A stretch of 64,000 nt of DNA from Mucilaginibacter psychrotolerans (GTDB taxonomy: Bacteria > Bacteroidota > Bacteroidia > Sphingobacteriales > Sphingobacteriaceae), in assembly GCF_004519315.1 (NCBI RefSeq), contig NZ_SOZE01000025.1:1-64000 (forward strand), given 5' to 3'. Positions 7,947 through 16,500 of this stretch are shown one piece after another; the stretch's first letter is position 1, and each line of letters starts with the position of its first letter. Below the pieces are notes generated by a model. The model saw only the letters and a program-made list of their open reading frames with translations, had not been told where the DNA came from and ran no database searches. Made by a program: the position numbers and the translations under genes.

Positions 7947-9497
7947 ATGAAAACAAGGATACTATATATATCATCATTAATGGCCGTATCGCTTTTTGCA
8001 GCATCGTGCAAAAAGGATATTACCGAACGTAATCAGGTGTTCGAGGCACTTGCGCCGGCTAATCCCGATTCGACAGCGGGTGCATGGACACCAATCTTAA
8101 CGGGTTCGTCTACATTCACATTAGCTTTACCGGATGCGAAAGGTACGCCCAATTACACTGCCGACCTGAACGAGATAAAAAGCTACCAAAAGAATCTTAC
8201 CAGCGAACAAAAAGATATCATTAAATACTGGAGCGCAGGTTCGGTATTGCGCTGGAACGAAATCTTGCGCGAACTGGTGGCCAAACATAACCTGCCGCCC
8301 TACCAAAACGACGACGGAACCTACCCCTTTCCCAGTGCGGCTAACCCTTTGGCCTATCCGCTTTTTCCCTTTTCTAACCCGCCATATGCTGCCCGTGCTT
8401 ATGCTTACGTAAGTGCTGCACAGTACGATGCATTGGTGCAAACCTTTAAATTCAAATACACTAGTGGCTACAGGCGCGAAGCTCCTTATGCTAACGATGC
8501 CAATGTGCAGGCATTGGTACCCAAGTCAAAATTGCCATCGTACCCAAGCGAAGACGCGGCGGTTGCAGGCGCAACTGCCCAGATGATGATTTTGCTATTC
8601 CCCGGCGATTTGGATTACATACAAAAAAAGGTTGCCGAAGAGAAACTATACCGCTTAATGGCCGGCGCTAACACCCGCTCGGATTGGGATGCCGGCGAAA
8701 ACCTGGGCAAACAGGTTGCCAATGTGTTCTTGGCACGTGCCCGTGCAGATAAAGCAAACCTTGCTGCCGGGGCAAAAGACGACTGGACAAAATTAGAAAC
8801 AGATGCAAAAGCAGCCGGTAACACCCCTTGGATAAGCCTGGAACTGCCACACCGCCCGCCTATGTTGCCGTTGTTTCCAAAGGTTACACCAATATTGATG
8901 CCTGCTGCGGATGTAGTGGCCATTCGCCCCGCCGCACCTTTCAAAGAGGGTTCGGCTGAGTATCAGAAAGATATGGATGAAGTGATGGCCATGAGCAAAA
9001 ACTATGACCGCGATCACGAACGCATTGTTGCGTTTTGGGCAGACGGCGTTGGTACCGCAACGCCTCCGGGCCACTGGAATAGCATCGCTGCTGAGGAATT
9101 TGTGAAACATAACTGGAGCGAAGTGCGCTGGGCACGTAATATGGCCTTGCTAAACATGGCCGAAATGGATGCGGCTATCGTATGCTGGGATACCAAATAC
9201 TTTTACTTTAACCCGCGCCCAACACAAATGGTGGCCGGCATAAAAACGCTGACAGGCATACCCAACTTTCCATCGTACATATCGGGCCACGCTACCTTTA
9301 GTGGTGCTGCGGCAACGGTGCTGGGCTATCTGGTTCCCGAACGTGCCACAGAATTTATGACGATGGCCAACGAAGCGGGCATGTCCAGATTATACGGTGC
9401 TATTCACTACCGTAACGACTGTACCGTTGGCCTGGCTACCGGCGTAAAAGTAGGTACCTATGCTGTAAACCGCGCTAAAACCGACGGCGCAAATTAA
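7947..9497 (+). CDS. PAP2/vanadium-haloperoxidase-like lipoprotein
   Basis: A 516-residue acid phosphatase/vanadium-dependent haloperoxidase superfamily protein. The N-terminus ends in a lipobox (LFAASC, Cys about 21), so it should be membrane-anchored outside the cytoplasm. The three active-site motifs are complete: K-x6-RP in KYFYFNPRP (about residue 416), SGH in FPSYISGHATF (about 446), and SR-x5-H-x3-D in SRLYGAIHYRND (about 480). These bind phosphate or vanadate; which reaction it catalyses cannot be told from sequence. It lies 18 bp after the beta-barrel gene and 38 bp before the DoxX-like gene. A relative at 61409-62737 has lost the last Asp. Confidence 0.82.
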   Translation: MKTRILYISSLMAVSLFAASCKKDITERNQVFEALAPANPDSTAGAWTPILTGSSTFTLALPDAKGTPNYTADLNEIKSYQKNLTSEQKDIIKYWSAGSVLRWNEILRELVAKHNLPPYQNDDGTYPFPSAANPLAYPLFPFSNPPYAARAYAYVSAAQYDALVQTFKFKYTSGYRREAPYANDANVQALVPKSKLPSYPSEDAAVAGATAQMMILLFPGDLDYIQKKVAEEKLYRLMAGANTRSDWDAGENLGKQVANVFLARARADKANLAAGAKDDWTKLETDAKAAGNTPWISLELPHRPPMLPLFPKVTPILMPAADVVAIRPAAPFKEGSAEYQKDMDEVMAMSKNYDRDHERIVAFWADGVGTATPPGHWNSIAAEEFVKHNWSEVRWARNMALLNMAEMDAAIVCWDTKYFYFNPRPTQMVAGIKTLTGIPNFPSYISGHATFSGAAATVLGYLVPERATEFMTMANEAGMSRLYGAIHYRNDCTVGLATGVKVGTYAVNRAKTDGAN

Positions 9498-9535
9498 TAT
9501 AATTGCAAGAGAGAGAATTAGAGAGAGACTAAACC

Positions 9536-10339
9536 GTGAAAACAGAACAAGGGCTTCATTATATTTTACGCATAGCAGTTGCTATGTGTTTTATAGGCCA
9601 TGGTGCATTCGGCATCATCACCAAAGTGATATGGTGTAATTACTTTGCCGTATTTGGCATTGGTAAAGAAATGGCCTATACCTTAATGCCTTGGGTTGGT
9701 GGGATAGATATTGTGATGGGGGTAATTATGCTGGTTTACCCGCTACGTGCTATTGCCTTATGGCTGGTGTTCTGGGGTGTTTTGACAGCGTTTTTACGGC
9801 CCCTTTCGGGCGAGCCATTTGCAGAAGTTATTGAACGTGCCGGTAATTTTGGCGCGCCATTGGCCCTGCTGATATTATCCGGAGGCATAAAAAACCGGCA
9901 GGCTTTGTTTACAAAGATAAATCCTGCCGCCGTAACCACACCACAAACACTGGAAACTGTAAGCCAGTGTTTGCGTATGGTGGTATTTATGCTGCTGCTT
10001 GGCCATGGCTGGCTCAATATCATCGAAAAGAAAGCTTTGCTTAATCAGTACGCTTCGCTTGGGTTTACGCACCCGGCTAAAGTGGCTGTATTTGTGGGCG
10101 TTTTTGAGATCACTGCCGCCCTTATCGTGCTCGTCAAACCCATCAGGAATATATTGCTCGTATTATTGATCTGGAAAATAGCCACCGAATTGTTTTATCC
10201 CCACTATGAATTATTCGAGTGGATAGAACGCGGCGGTAGTTACGGATCTATACTGGCATTATGGTTGGCTCTTAAACAAGCATCCTCAGGTTTTAGCTTA
10301 TCCGCTCTTGCAAAACGCAAACAAATAGAACATCATTAA
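9536..10339 (+). CDS. Internally duplicated DoxX-like membrane protein
   Basis: 267 residues, eight predicted membrane helices in two similar halves of four. Each half has GHG after the first helix (GHGAFGII, GHGWLNII) and closes with ERAGNFGAPLALL or ERGGSYGSILALW, which shows an ancient tandem duplication. Each half resembles the four-helix DoxX/DoxD-like family, which covers membrane subunits of redox complexes and many uncharacterised proteins. The start is a GTG 8 bp after a GAGAGAGA purine tract that may serve as ribosome-binding site. It sits between the haloperoxidase-like lipoprotein and a beta-barrel gene. Confidence 0.7.
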   Translation: MKTEQGLHYILRIAVAMCFIGHGAFGIITKVIWCNYFAVFGIGKEMAYTLMPWVGGIDIVMGVIMLVYPLRAIALWLVFWGVLTAFLRPLSGEPFAEVIERAGNFGAPLALLILSGGIKNRQALFTKINPAAVTTPQTLETVSQCLRMVVFMLLLGHGWLNIIEKKALLNQYASLGFTHPAKVAVFVGVFEITAALIVLVKPIRNILLVLLIWKIATELFYPHYELFEWIERGGSYGSILALWLALKQASSGFSLSALAKRKQIEHH

Positions 10340-10431
10340 CCAATTGATAAACCTGTAAACAGCCTGCAAACACACGCCCCGGTGCGTGACAGCGTTTACT
10401 CATTTCATTCTTTTAAAGCCCAATATCACAC

Positions 10432-11532
10432 ATGAAAACCACCTTAAAATTAGTGGCTGTACTAGCCGTTTTTATCCTTTTTAATTCCACAAAAGCAAGC
10501 GCACAAGGCTGCGTGGCCATCCGTAGCACGGGCGGCCTCTGCAATATGGACGAGCACCCCGATAGCACCACATTAGGCGGCATATGGCTGTTCAATAGCA
10601 ATAGCCGTTACTATCGCTCTTATAAGCACTTCGTGGGTTCTGAAGAGCAGAAACAACGTATTGAATTAGGTACTAACGTTATCAACCATTCTTACGCGCA
10701 AGATCTTACGCTTACGCGCATCTTTAACAACCGCTGGTCGTTCTCGCTGGATATTCCGGTGTTGGCCAACAGCCGTTCGTCGCTTTACGAGCACGGTGGT
10801 AAAGAACGCCGTCTTACGCATTCCTTTGGCGTGGGTGACGTTACCTTGAAGGCTTATGCCTGGTTGCTTAACCCTGCCAAAGCAACCAAGGGCAACATAC
10901 AGATAGGCCTGGGTCTTAAATTGCCCACAGGCAGCTACACCTACCAGGATTATTTTTACAACACCGGCACAGATGGTGCTAAAACCCTTGGCCCTGTAGA
11001 CCAATCTATCCAATTGGGCGATGGCGGCACCGGCATCACTACCGATATCAATACATACTATAACTTCTCGCATAAATTTGGCCTTTACGGTAGTTTTTAC
11101 TACCTCATCAGCCCGCGCGAACTTAACGGCGTATCATCGGCCCGTGGCGGTACGCCGAGTGCCAAAGCATTGGCCAACGGTAGCGATATCATGAGCGTAC
11201 CCGATCAGCTGATGCTGAGGGCAGGTGCAAACTATGGCCTAAACAAATTCAATTTCTCTGCCGGTATCCGTTACGAATGCCTTCCGGTAAAAGATCTGGT
11301 TGGTGGCAGCAACGGTTTCCGCAGGCCGGGTTATATCACTTCTATAGAACCGGGCGTAACCTACCGCATCAGCAAATTCTCGATATACACCTTCGTGCCG
11401 GTTGCTATTGTGCGCAACCGTACGCAAAGCGTGCCTGATAAGATTTCTACCCAGCTAACCGGTACCAATAGCCACGGTGATGCTGCATTTGCCGATTATG
11501 CCGTTAACCTGGGCGTATCGTTCAAATTATAA
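10432..11532 (+). CDS. Outer-membrane beta-barrel protein
   Basis: 366 residues with a signal peptide (cleavage near residue 25, ASAQGC) and a C-terminus ending in an aromatic/hydrophobic strand (NLGVSFKL), as in outer-membrane barrels. Segments such as WSFSLDIPVLANSRSS and IQIGLGLKLPTGSYTYQDY match the style of PF13557-like putative transporters, including the LPTG turn. Two cysteines near the mature N-terminus (QGCVAIRSTGGLC) could form a disulfide. It is the last gene of the four-gene run and is followed by a strong terminator. Confidence 0.68.
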   Translation: MKTTLKLVAVLAVFILFNSTKASAQGCVAIRSTGGLCNMDEHPDSTTLGGIWLFNSNSRYYRSYKHFVGSEEQKQRIELGTNVINHSYAQDLTLTRIFNNRWSFSLDIPVLANSRSSLYEHGGKERRLTHSFGVGDVTLKAYAWLLNPAKATKGNIQIGLGLKLPTGSYTYQDYFYNTGTDGAKTLGPVDQSIQLGDGGTGITTDINTYYNFSHKFGLYGSFYYLISPRELNGVSSARGGTPSAKALANGSDIMSVPDQLMLRAGANYGLNKFNFSAGIRYECLPVKDLVGGSNGFRRPGYITSIEPGVTYRISKFSIYTFVPVAIVRNRTQSVPDKISTQLTGTNSHGDAAFADYAVNLGVSFKL

Positions 11533-11558
11533 TATTCTATGTGTTTAATTGTTTGGTT

Positions 11559-11588
11559 AAAAGCCGGGAGTAGTGACCCCGGCTTTTT
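11559..11588. terminator. Bidirectional intrinsic terminator
   Basis: AAAAGCCGGG (11559-11568) and CCCGGCTTTT (11578-11587) form a 10-bp stem with a 9-base loop, with A and T tracts on the two sides. It separates the plus-strand operon from the convergent OsmC gene. Confidence 0.85.
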
Positions 11589-11623
11589 CTTTGCTTCTAA
11601 ATTTGCAACCGACAGCTGATTTG

Positions 11624-12043
11624 CTAAGCTTTTTGCCCAATGCTGGTGGTGATGGTAATATTGCCTACCAATATTTTGTGAATTGGGCAGGCATCGGCAA
11701 TAGCCACCAGGCGTTTCTGCTGCTCCTGCGTTACTTCGCCTTTGAAGGATATTGCGCTATCTATCAGGATACCGTTGCCGGTACGGTACATTTGCAAGTC
11801 GACAGCAACTTCGTCTATAGCCCACATCTTACGGTTGATATAAATTCGCAGGGTAATTACCGTGCAGCTGGCCAAACTGGCCAGCAACAGGTTATAGGGC
11901 GACATCCCTGTATTGGTACCGCCTTCATCTAAGGGTTCATCGGCAATGATAGCGTGCCCGCCGCTGTTTACCAGCGTTTGATATTGTGCACGGCCAATAA
12001 CGGCACGGCCATTAATAATAAATTCTTTTTGGGTATCGTCCAT
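11624..12043 (-). CDS. OsmC/Ohr family protein
   Basis: 139 residues. The OsmC core is visible: GTNTGMSPYNLLLASLASC with the first redox cysteine (about residue 60), and ADACPIHKIL with the second (about 114). These proteins reduce organic hydroperoxides or act as thiol peroxidases in the cytoplasm. Length and motif order fit the OsmC/YhfA-like branch better than Ohr proper. It lies 21 bp after the small membrane-protein gene, reading in the same direction. Confidence 0.85.
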   Translation of the reverse strand: MDDTQKEFIINGRAVIGRAQYQTLVNSGGHAIIADEPLDEGGTNTGMSPYNLLLASLASCTVITLRIYINRKMWAIDEVAVDLQMYRTGNGILIDSAISFKGEVTQEQQKRLVAIADACPIHKILVGNITITTSIGQKA

Positions 12044-12064
12044 ATCAACTATGGCAGTAAATTG

Positions 12065-12478
12065 CTATTCCTGGTTCAAATCAAGTAGTTTCCAACTCTC
12101 CTCGCGGTTGCCCGCACCACCCATGTATTTCAACGAGATGGTGAAGTTGGTGGTTGTTTTTTCGCCGCTGCTTGTTACAGCCGAGTAGGAGGATTTAATT
12201 ACGTAAACCGAATCTGATTTTTTGGCGAATCTATACTCATCATCGTGAAACGATACACTTGATGCCAGTACCGTAGGGCGGATATATACCTTTGCAATGG
12301 CATAAGCAGCGTCGCTATCCGGCAGTCCGCTAAACACACTTACCGAGTTGGAAGTGGCGATTTTTATGAGTATAACTACGAATATTGCGCCAAACGCAAC
12401 CAGTATCCATACACTACTTTTTGCTTTTTTCTTCTTTGCTTGCTCTTCTTTTAGGTATTTTTTTTGCGCCTCTTGCAT
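12065..12478 (-). CDS. Small membrane-anchored hypothetical protein
   Basis: 137 residues: a lysine-rich cytoplasmic N-terminus with a short charged helix (residues 1-22), one membrane helix (VWILVAFGAIFVVILIKIA, about 24-42) and an outside beta-rich domain of about 90 residues. I recognise no named family. It lies between the OsmC gene and porP on the same strand with short gaps (21 and 43 bp) and may be cotranscribed. Confidence 0.65.
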   Translation of the reverse strand: MQEAQKKYLKEEQAKKKKAKSSVWILVAFGAIFVVILIKIATSNSVSVFSGLPDSDAAYAIAKVYIRPTVLASSVSFHDDEYRFAKKSDSVYVIKSSYSAVTSSGEKTTTNFTISLKYMGGAGNREESWKLLDLNQE

Positions 12479-12521
12479 TTCCCTTAATAATTGCCCTGTT
12501 TCGCTCTAATAATTTACGAAT

Positions 12522-13571
12522 TTAATAAAAATCGTAACAACGGCGTGCACCATTGAATTTTCTGTACTCGTTACTGCGGTAGGGCAGTGTGGTTTCGTAC
12601 CCAATACTGCCTTCGGTAGTACCACTGGTATTGCTATAGTTGAGGCCGCGACCGGATGGTACATCGTGGCTTACGCCCAGGCGCATTTTTTCACCACCTT
12701 CGTGGTTGATGAACAGATCGAAAATAAAAGATACTACGATAGAACTTGGCCCGTTGCTGAGGCCACCGCTACGGTACCAAAGCCCGGCATTTATGCTGCG
12801 CCGTTTGTACTGAAAGCCCACGCTTAAAGATTGCGCCTGGCTTTGTTTGTAAAATACTACCGAGGGTATGATGTATGATTTTTGGTCCTCGTCCAGGTTG
12901 TCGTCCTGCGTTACGTTGTAGCGGTAGCTGGCGTGGAAAACACCGCGCATAGGGAGTTTAGCCGGCACGCCGGTAAACGATTCGTTGGGGCGGTTAATAT
13001 GCTGCACGGCTCCGCCAATGTTGAAATTACCTGCAGTGAGGTTAAGACCTGCACCCGAATCGAAAAAGAATTTATTATTGAATAACGCTGCATCGGCCCC
13101 GCTCACCGAGCCGGGGATATAACCCAGCCGGGGATCTATCTGATCGCTGAAGATCAACTTCGTATAATCAACCGCGCGGTTGGTTACGCCTGCCTGCAAG
13201 CCAAAAGAAAGTACGAAATCATCGTTGCCTATGCTATAGGAGTATATACCAGAGATGTTATTTTTGGTGAGATAAGCCGTACCCTCGCTGCCTCTGGTAA
13301 ACATGAGCCCAAAGCCGCCGCCGAAGCGCGGTACGTTATAATCTATTGATGCGGTAAGATAGGTTAAGCCCCCGCCTGCAACAGACGAGTATTGATTGCG
13401 ATAGATGAGGTTCATGCGCAAATCGCCTTCAAACTGGCCGTTAAGGGCCGGATTCAGATAGTTGGGCGAGTTGAAGAATTGCGAATACATATGGTCCTGA
13501 GCCTGTAAACGTACACCTGCAAACAGCGCAATTAGCAGCAATGCATAAAATCTCTTCGTATCCTTCATCAC
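12522..13571 (-). CDS. PorP/SprF family type IX secretion membrane protein
   Basis: A 349-residue outer-membrane protein of the PorP/SprF family, which works with type IX secretion to export or attach partner adhesins. After a signal peptide (to about residue 25, LQAQD) comes the hallmark HMYSQFFNSPNYLNPALNGQ, followed by barrel strands. The open frame begins at GTG 13571, right after the stop of the SprB-like gene, in the same frame; the next codon is ATG (13568), which is the likelier start. This placement directly after an adhesin with a type B sorting domain is the usual SprB-SprF arrangement. Confidence 0.9.
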   Translation of the reverse strand: MMKDTKRFYALLLIALFAGVRLQAQDHMYSQFFNSPNYLNPALNGQFEGDLRMNLIYRNQYSSVAGGGLTYLTASIDYNVPRFGGGFGLMFTRGSEGTAYLTKNNISGIYSYSIGNDDFVLSFGLQAGVTNRAVDYTKLIFSDQIDPRLGYIPGSVSGADAALFNNKFFFDSGAGLNLTAGNFNIGGAVQHINRPNESFTGVPAKLPMRGVFHASYRYNVTQDDNLDEDQKSYIIPSVVFYKQSQAQSLSVGFQYKRRSINAGLWYRSGGLSNGPSSIVVSFIFDLFINHEGGEKMRLGVSHDVPSGRGLNYSNTSGTTEGSIGYETTLPYRSNEYRKFNGARRCYDFY

Positions 13572-16500
13572 TTATCTTATTAAATGTATCACGCCGGTGC
13601 GTTTAGGCAGCGTTTTGGGGCCATATTGCATGCCTTTCCAATCCGTTCCGTTTATGAAATGTGCCGATGCCTGCCATATATATACGCCTTGCTGGGCGGG
13701 CACACCTTTATAAAGTCCGTCCCAGCTTTCTACAGGTTGCCCTTTCTCGTCGAGTTTGGTGGTTTCCCAAACCAATTGGCCATAGTTGTTAAATATCTGC
13801 AGGCGCCAGCTTTCTATTCCCGATCCTTTTATAACGAAGGTGCGCAGCTCGGTTGTGCTGCTTGCAGGCATAAAGGCATTGGGTATATAAAGCTGACCGG
13901 GTATGCCGGTAATTTGCACGTTATGCGATACGGTACTGTCGCATCCTTCGCGGTTAACCACTCTCAGCGTTACTTTGTAGGTGCCTGTATCGGCATAAGT
14001 GTGTGCCGGGTTTTGTTCAGTAGAGAAGGTTTTATCGCCAAAATCCCAGCGCCAGCTAACCGGGTTACCGGATGTTTGGTCGTCGAAGGCGAAATGGTAA
14101 TTGGGTATTTTGGTAATGAAACCCGGGCTGGCCGAGAAATCTACGGTGGGTGCTGCGTCAACTTTAATAAAATCGGGCTTGGTAATCATATCCGTGCAGC
14201 CGGTAGCCAGGTTGGTTACTTTCAGCGTAACGGTGTAAGCCGTGCTCCTGGCGATATAAAGGTGCGGCAGTGGGGTATAACCGATAAAGTGCGCAGAGCC
14301 ATCACCAAAATCCCATTCGTAGCTTAGGGATTGCGGAGGCGTTTGCCCGTTTACAGGCGTAAGGTTGGCAAAGGAAACCCTGATCGCCTTGCAGCCTTCC
14401 CGTATATCTGCATTAAAATCAGGTGCCGGTTTAGGGTATGCCTCAAATTTTATCCTCTCGGCAGATTCTGGCTGGGCGCAGGGATTAAAGGCCTGTATAC
14501 TTACGTAATAAACGCCTGGTGCAGTAAAAGTATAAGGCTGTTCGGTTTTGCTACCCTGCACGCGGTCCAATTCCTTTCCGCCTGTAGGTGCATCATAAAT
14601 GTGGTAAATAAAGGTATCCCCGCCCGAAGATATGTTTACGAAAGTTGCTGTAAACGGAAAACAGGCCGCTGTGCTATTGTCTTTCGCGAAGAATAATGGC
14701 ACGAAGGTGGCCGGGAAAATATTGATGGGTATGGGTGTACTTTTTGATGTATTGCCGCAAAAATCTGTAGCTATAACGTAAACAGTGTAAAATAAATCGT
14801 TTTTGGGTGGTTCCAGCGATGGGAACGTAACGTCGGTTTTATCTGTTTTGGTTATCTGGAAGATCTTCACGTTACCATCGTAAACAAAGAAGTCATAATG
14901 GTCATTATTGCCGGGCGACGTATTTTTAACCTTTATAGCCAAGGCCCCGCATGCAGACAGCCGTTCGGGCAAAAGAGACGCGATTGGCGCCGAAGGCCTT
15001 ACGGTGATGGTCATGGTAAAGGCTGGTCGTGGAAAGCAGTTGTTGATGATGCTTAACGATATAGTGTAGGTGGTATCGCGGCCATCGGTACGCGGTAAAA
15101 ACGTATGCTTAGGGTTTGCTTCGTTGGTATTGCCGGTGCCATCGCCAAAATCCCACAGGTAATCGGTAGTTGTAAACACAGGCGTAGAGGTATTGGTAAA
15201 CTTTATAGTTACCGGCCCGCAAACCGTTTTGGTATTATCAAATGTAAATCCAGGTGTAACGTCAGGTTTGTTCACAACGGTAATGGCATTTTGGCTGTCG
15301 GCGCAGGGGGCAGTGCCTTTTATTGTCCAAACAAAGGTGTAGGTGTTGCCGCCTATAAGGCCGGTAACCTGAGTTTTAGGGTTATTGGCATCGGCAAATA
15401 CTACGGGCGGGCCGCCTGTTTGTGTCCATATCCCAACAAATGGGGAAGGGTCGTTGCCGTTGAGTGTTACCGTAGAGGCATTACAAAGGGTTGTGATAGG
15501 GTTGCCACCGTTGGCCGCCATTACAGGCTGGTTTACGGTAACGGTGGCAATAGTAGAGCGGGCATCGCCACAAACCCCATTTTTAACAATAGCCCTAAAC
15601 TGTGTTGTTTGGGTGAGGCCACTATAATTATACTGGTTAAGGGCAACGTTGTGAATAACCCAGGTAAGGCCGCCATCTGTAGATGACTCCCAGCCCGTAA
15701 CGTTGCCTACATTGCCGGTAAGGGTTAGCTGCCCGGCATTCGCATCGGCGCATACGGTGGCATCGCCCGCCGCAGTGCCGCCAACGCTTGGAGCATCGGT
15801 AGTGATGGTAACGGTAGATGTTGTTGGTGGGCAGCCCGGCGAAGTATTGATGCTCCACACAAATTTATAAACGTTGCCTGGTAAAAGGCCACTTACCGTT
15901 GCCGTAGGGCTGTTAGGGTTTGAAAAAGTTATGCCGCTCTGGCCCGATGCGAGCGACCAGGTACCTATGCCCGGCGATGGATTATTCGCTTGTAGCGTGT
16001 AAACAGGGCCGTTACAAATGGTTTCGTCTGGCCCGGCTATAGCTGGTATGGGTAGCGGCGCCACACTTACTACTACTGTACGGGGCTGCCCGGGGCAGGC
16101 ACCGTGGTATGGCGTAATGGTGTAGGTTACTGTGCCGTAGGTTGTACCCAAATTCACCAATACGTCGCCTATTGCGGCAACCTCTGTAGCCTGGTTGGTA
16201 TTGCCTGTTACGCCTGGCGAGGCTACGCTGGTCCAGGTGTAGGTCGTGTTGGGCTGGTTTGAGCCAAGCATTATGCCGTTTGGCGATCCGGTACAAATAG
16301 GTGCCGGGGGCGCAGTTGCCGTTAACACAGGTATGCGGTTTACGGTTAATTCTAAAGTAAACGGTATGCCGGGGCAGCCGTTGGTGCTGGGCGTAATAAT
16401 GTAGGTAACTACAGCATCGCCCACGCCGGTATCGGTGATCAGGTCGTTAATGGTGTTACCGCTGCCTGTGGTGCCAAAGCCTGTGGCACTCCCTGTGGTA

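Noticed and set aside
11573..11932. 119-residue plus-strand frame opposite the OsmC gene
   Set aside because: It starts in a terminator and is antisense to both redox cysteine motifs of OsmC.
13584..14327. 247-residue plus-strand frame inside the SprB-like gene
   Set aside because: It is antisense to the type B sorting and PKD region, whose motifs are unambiguous.
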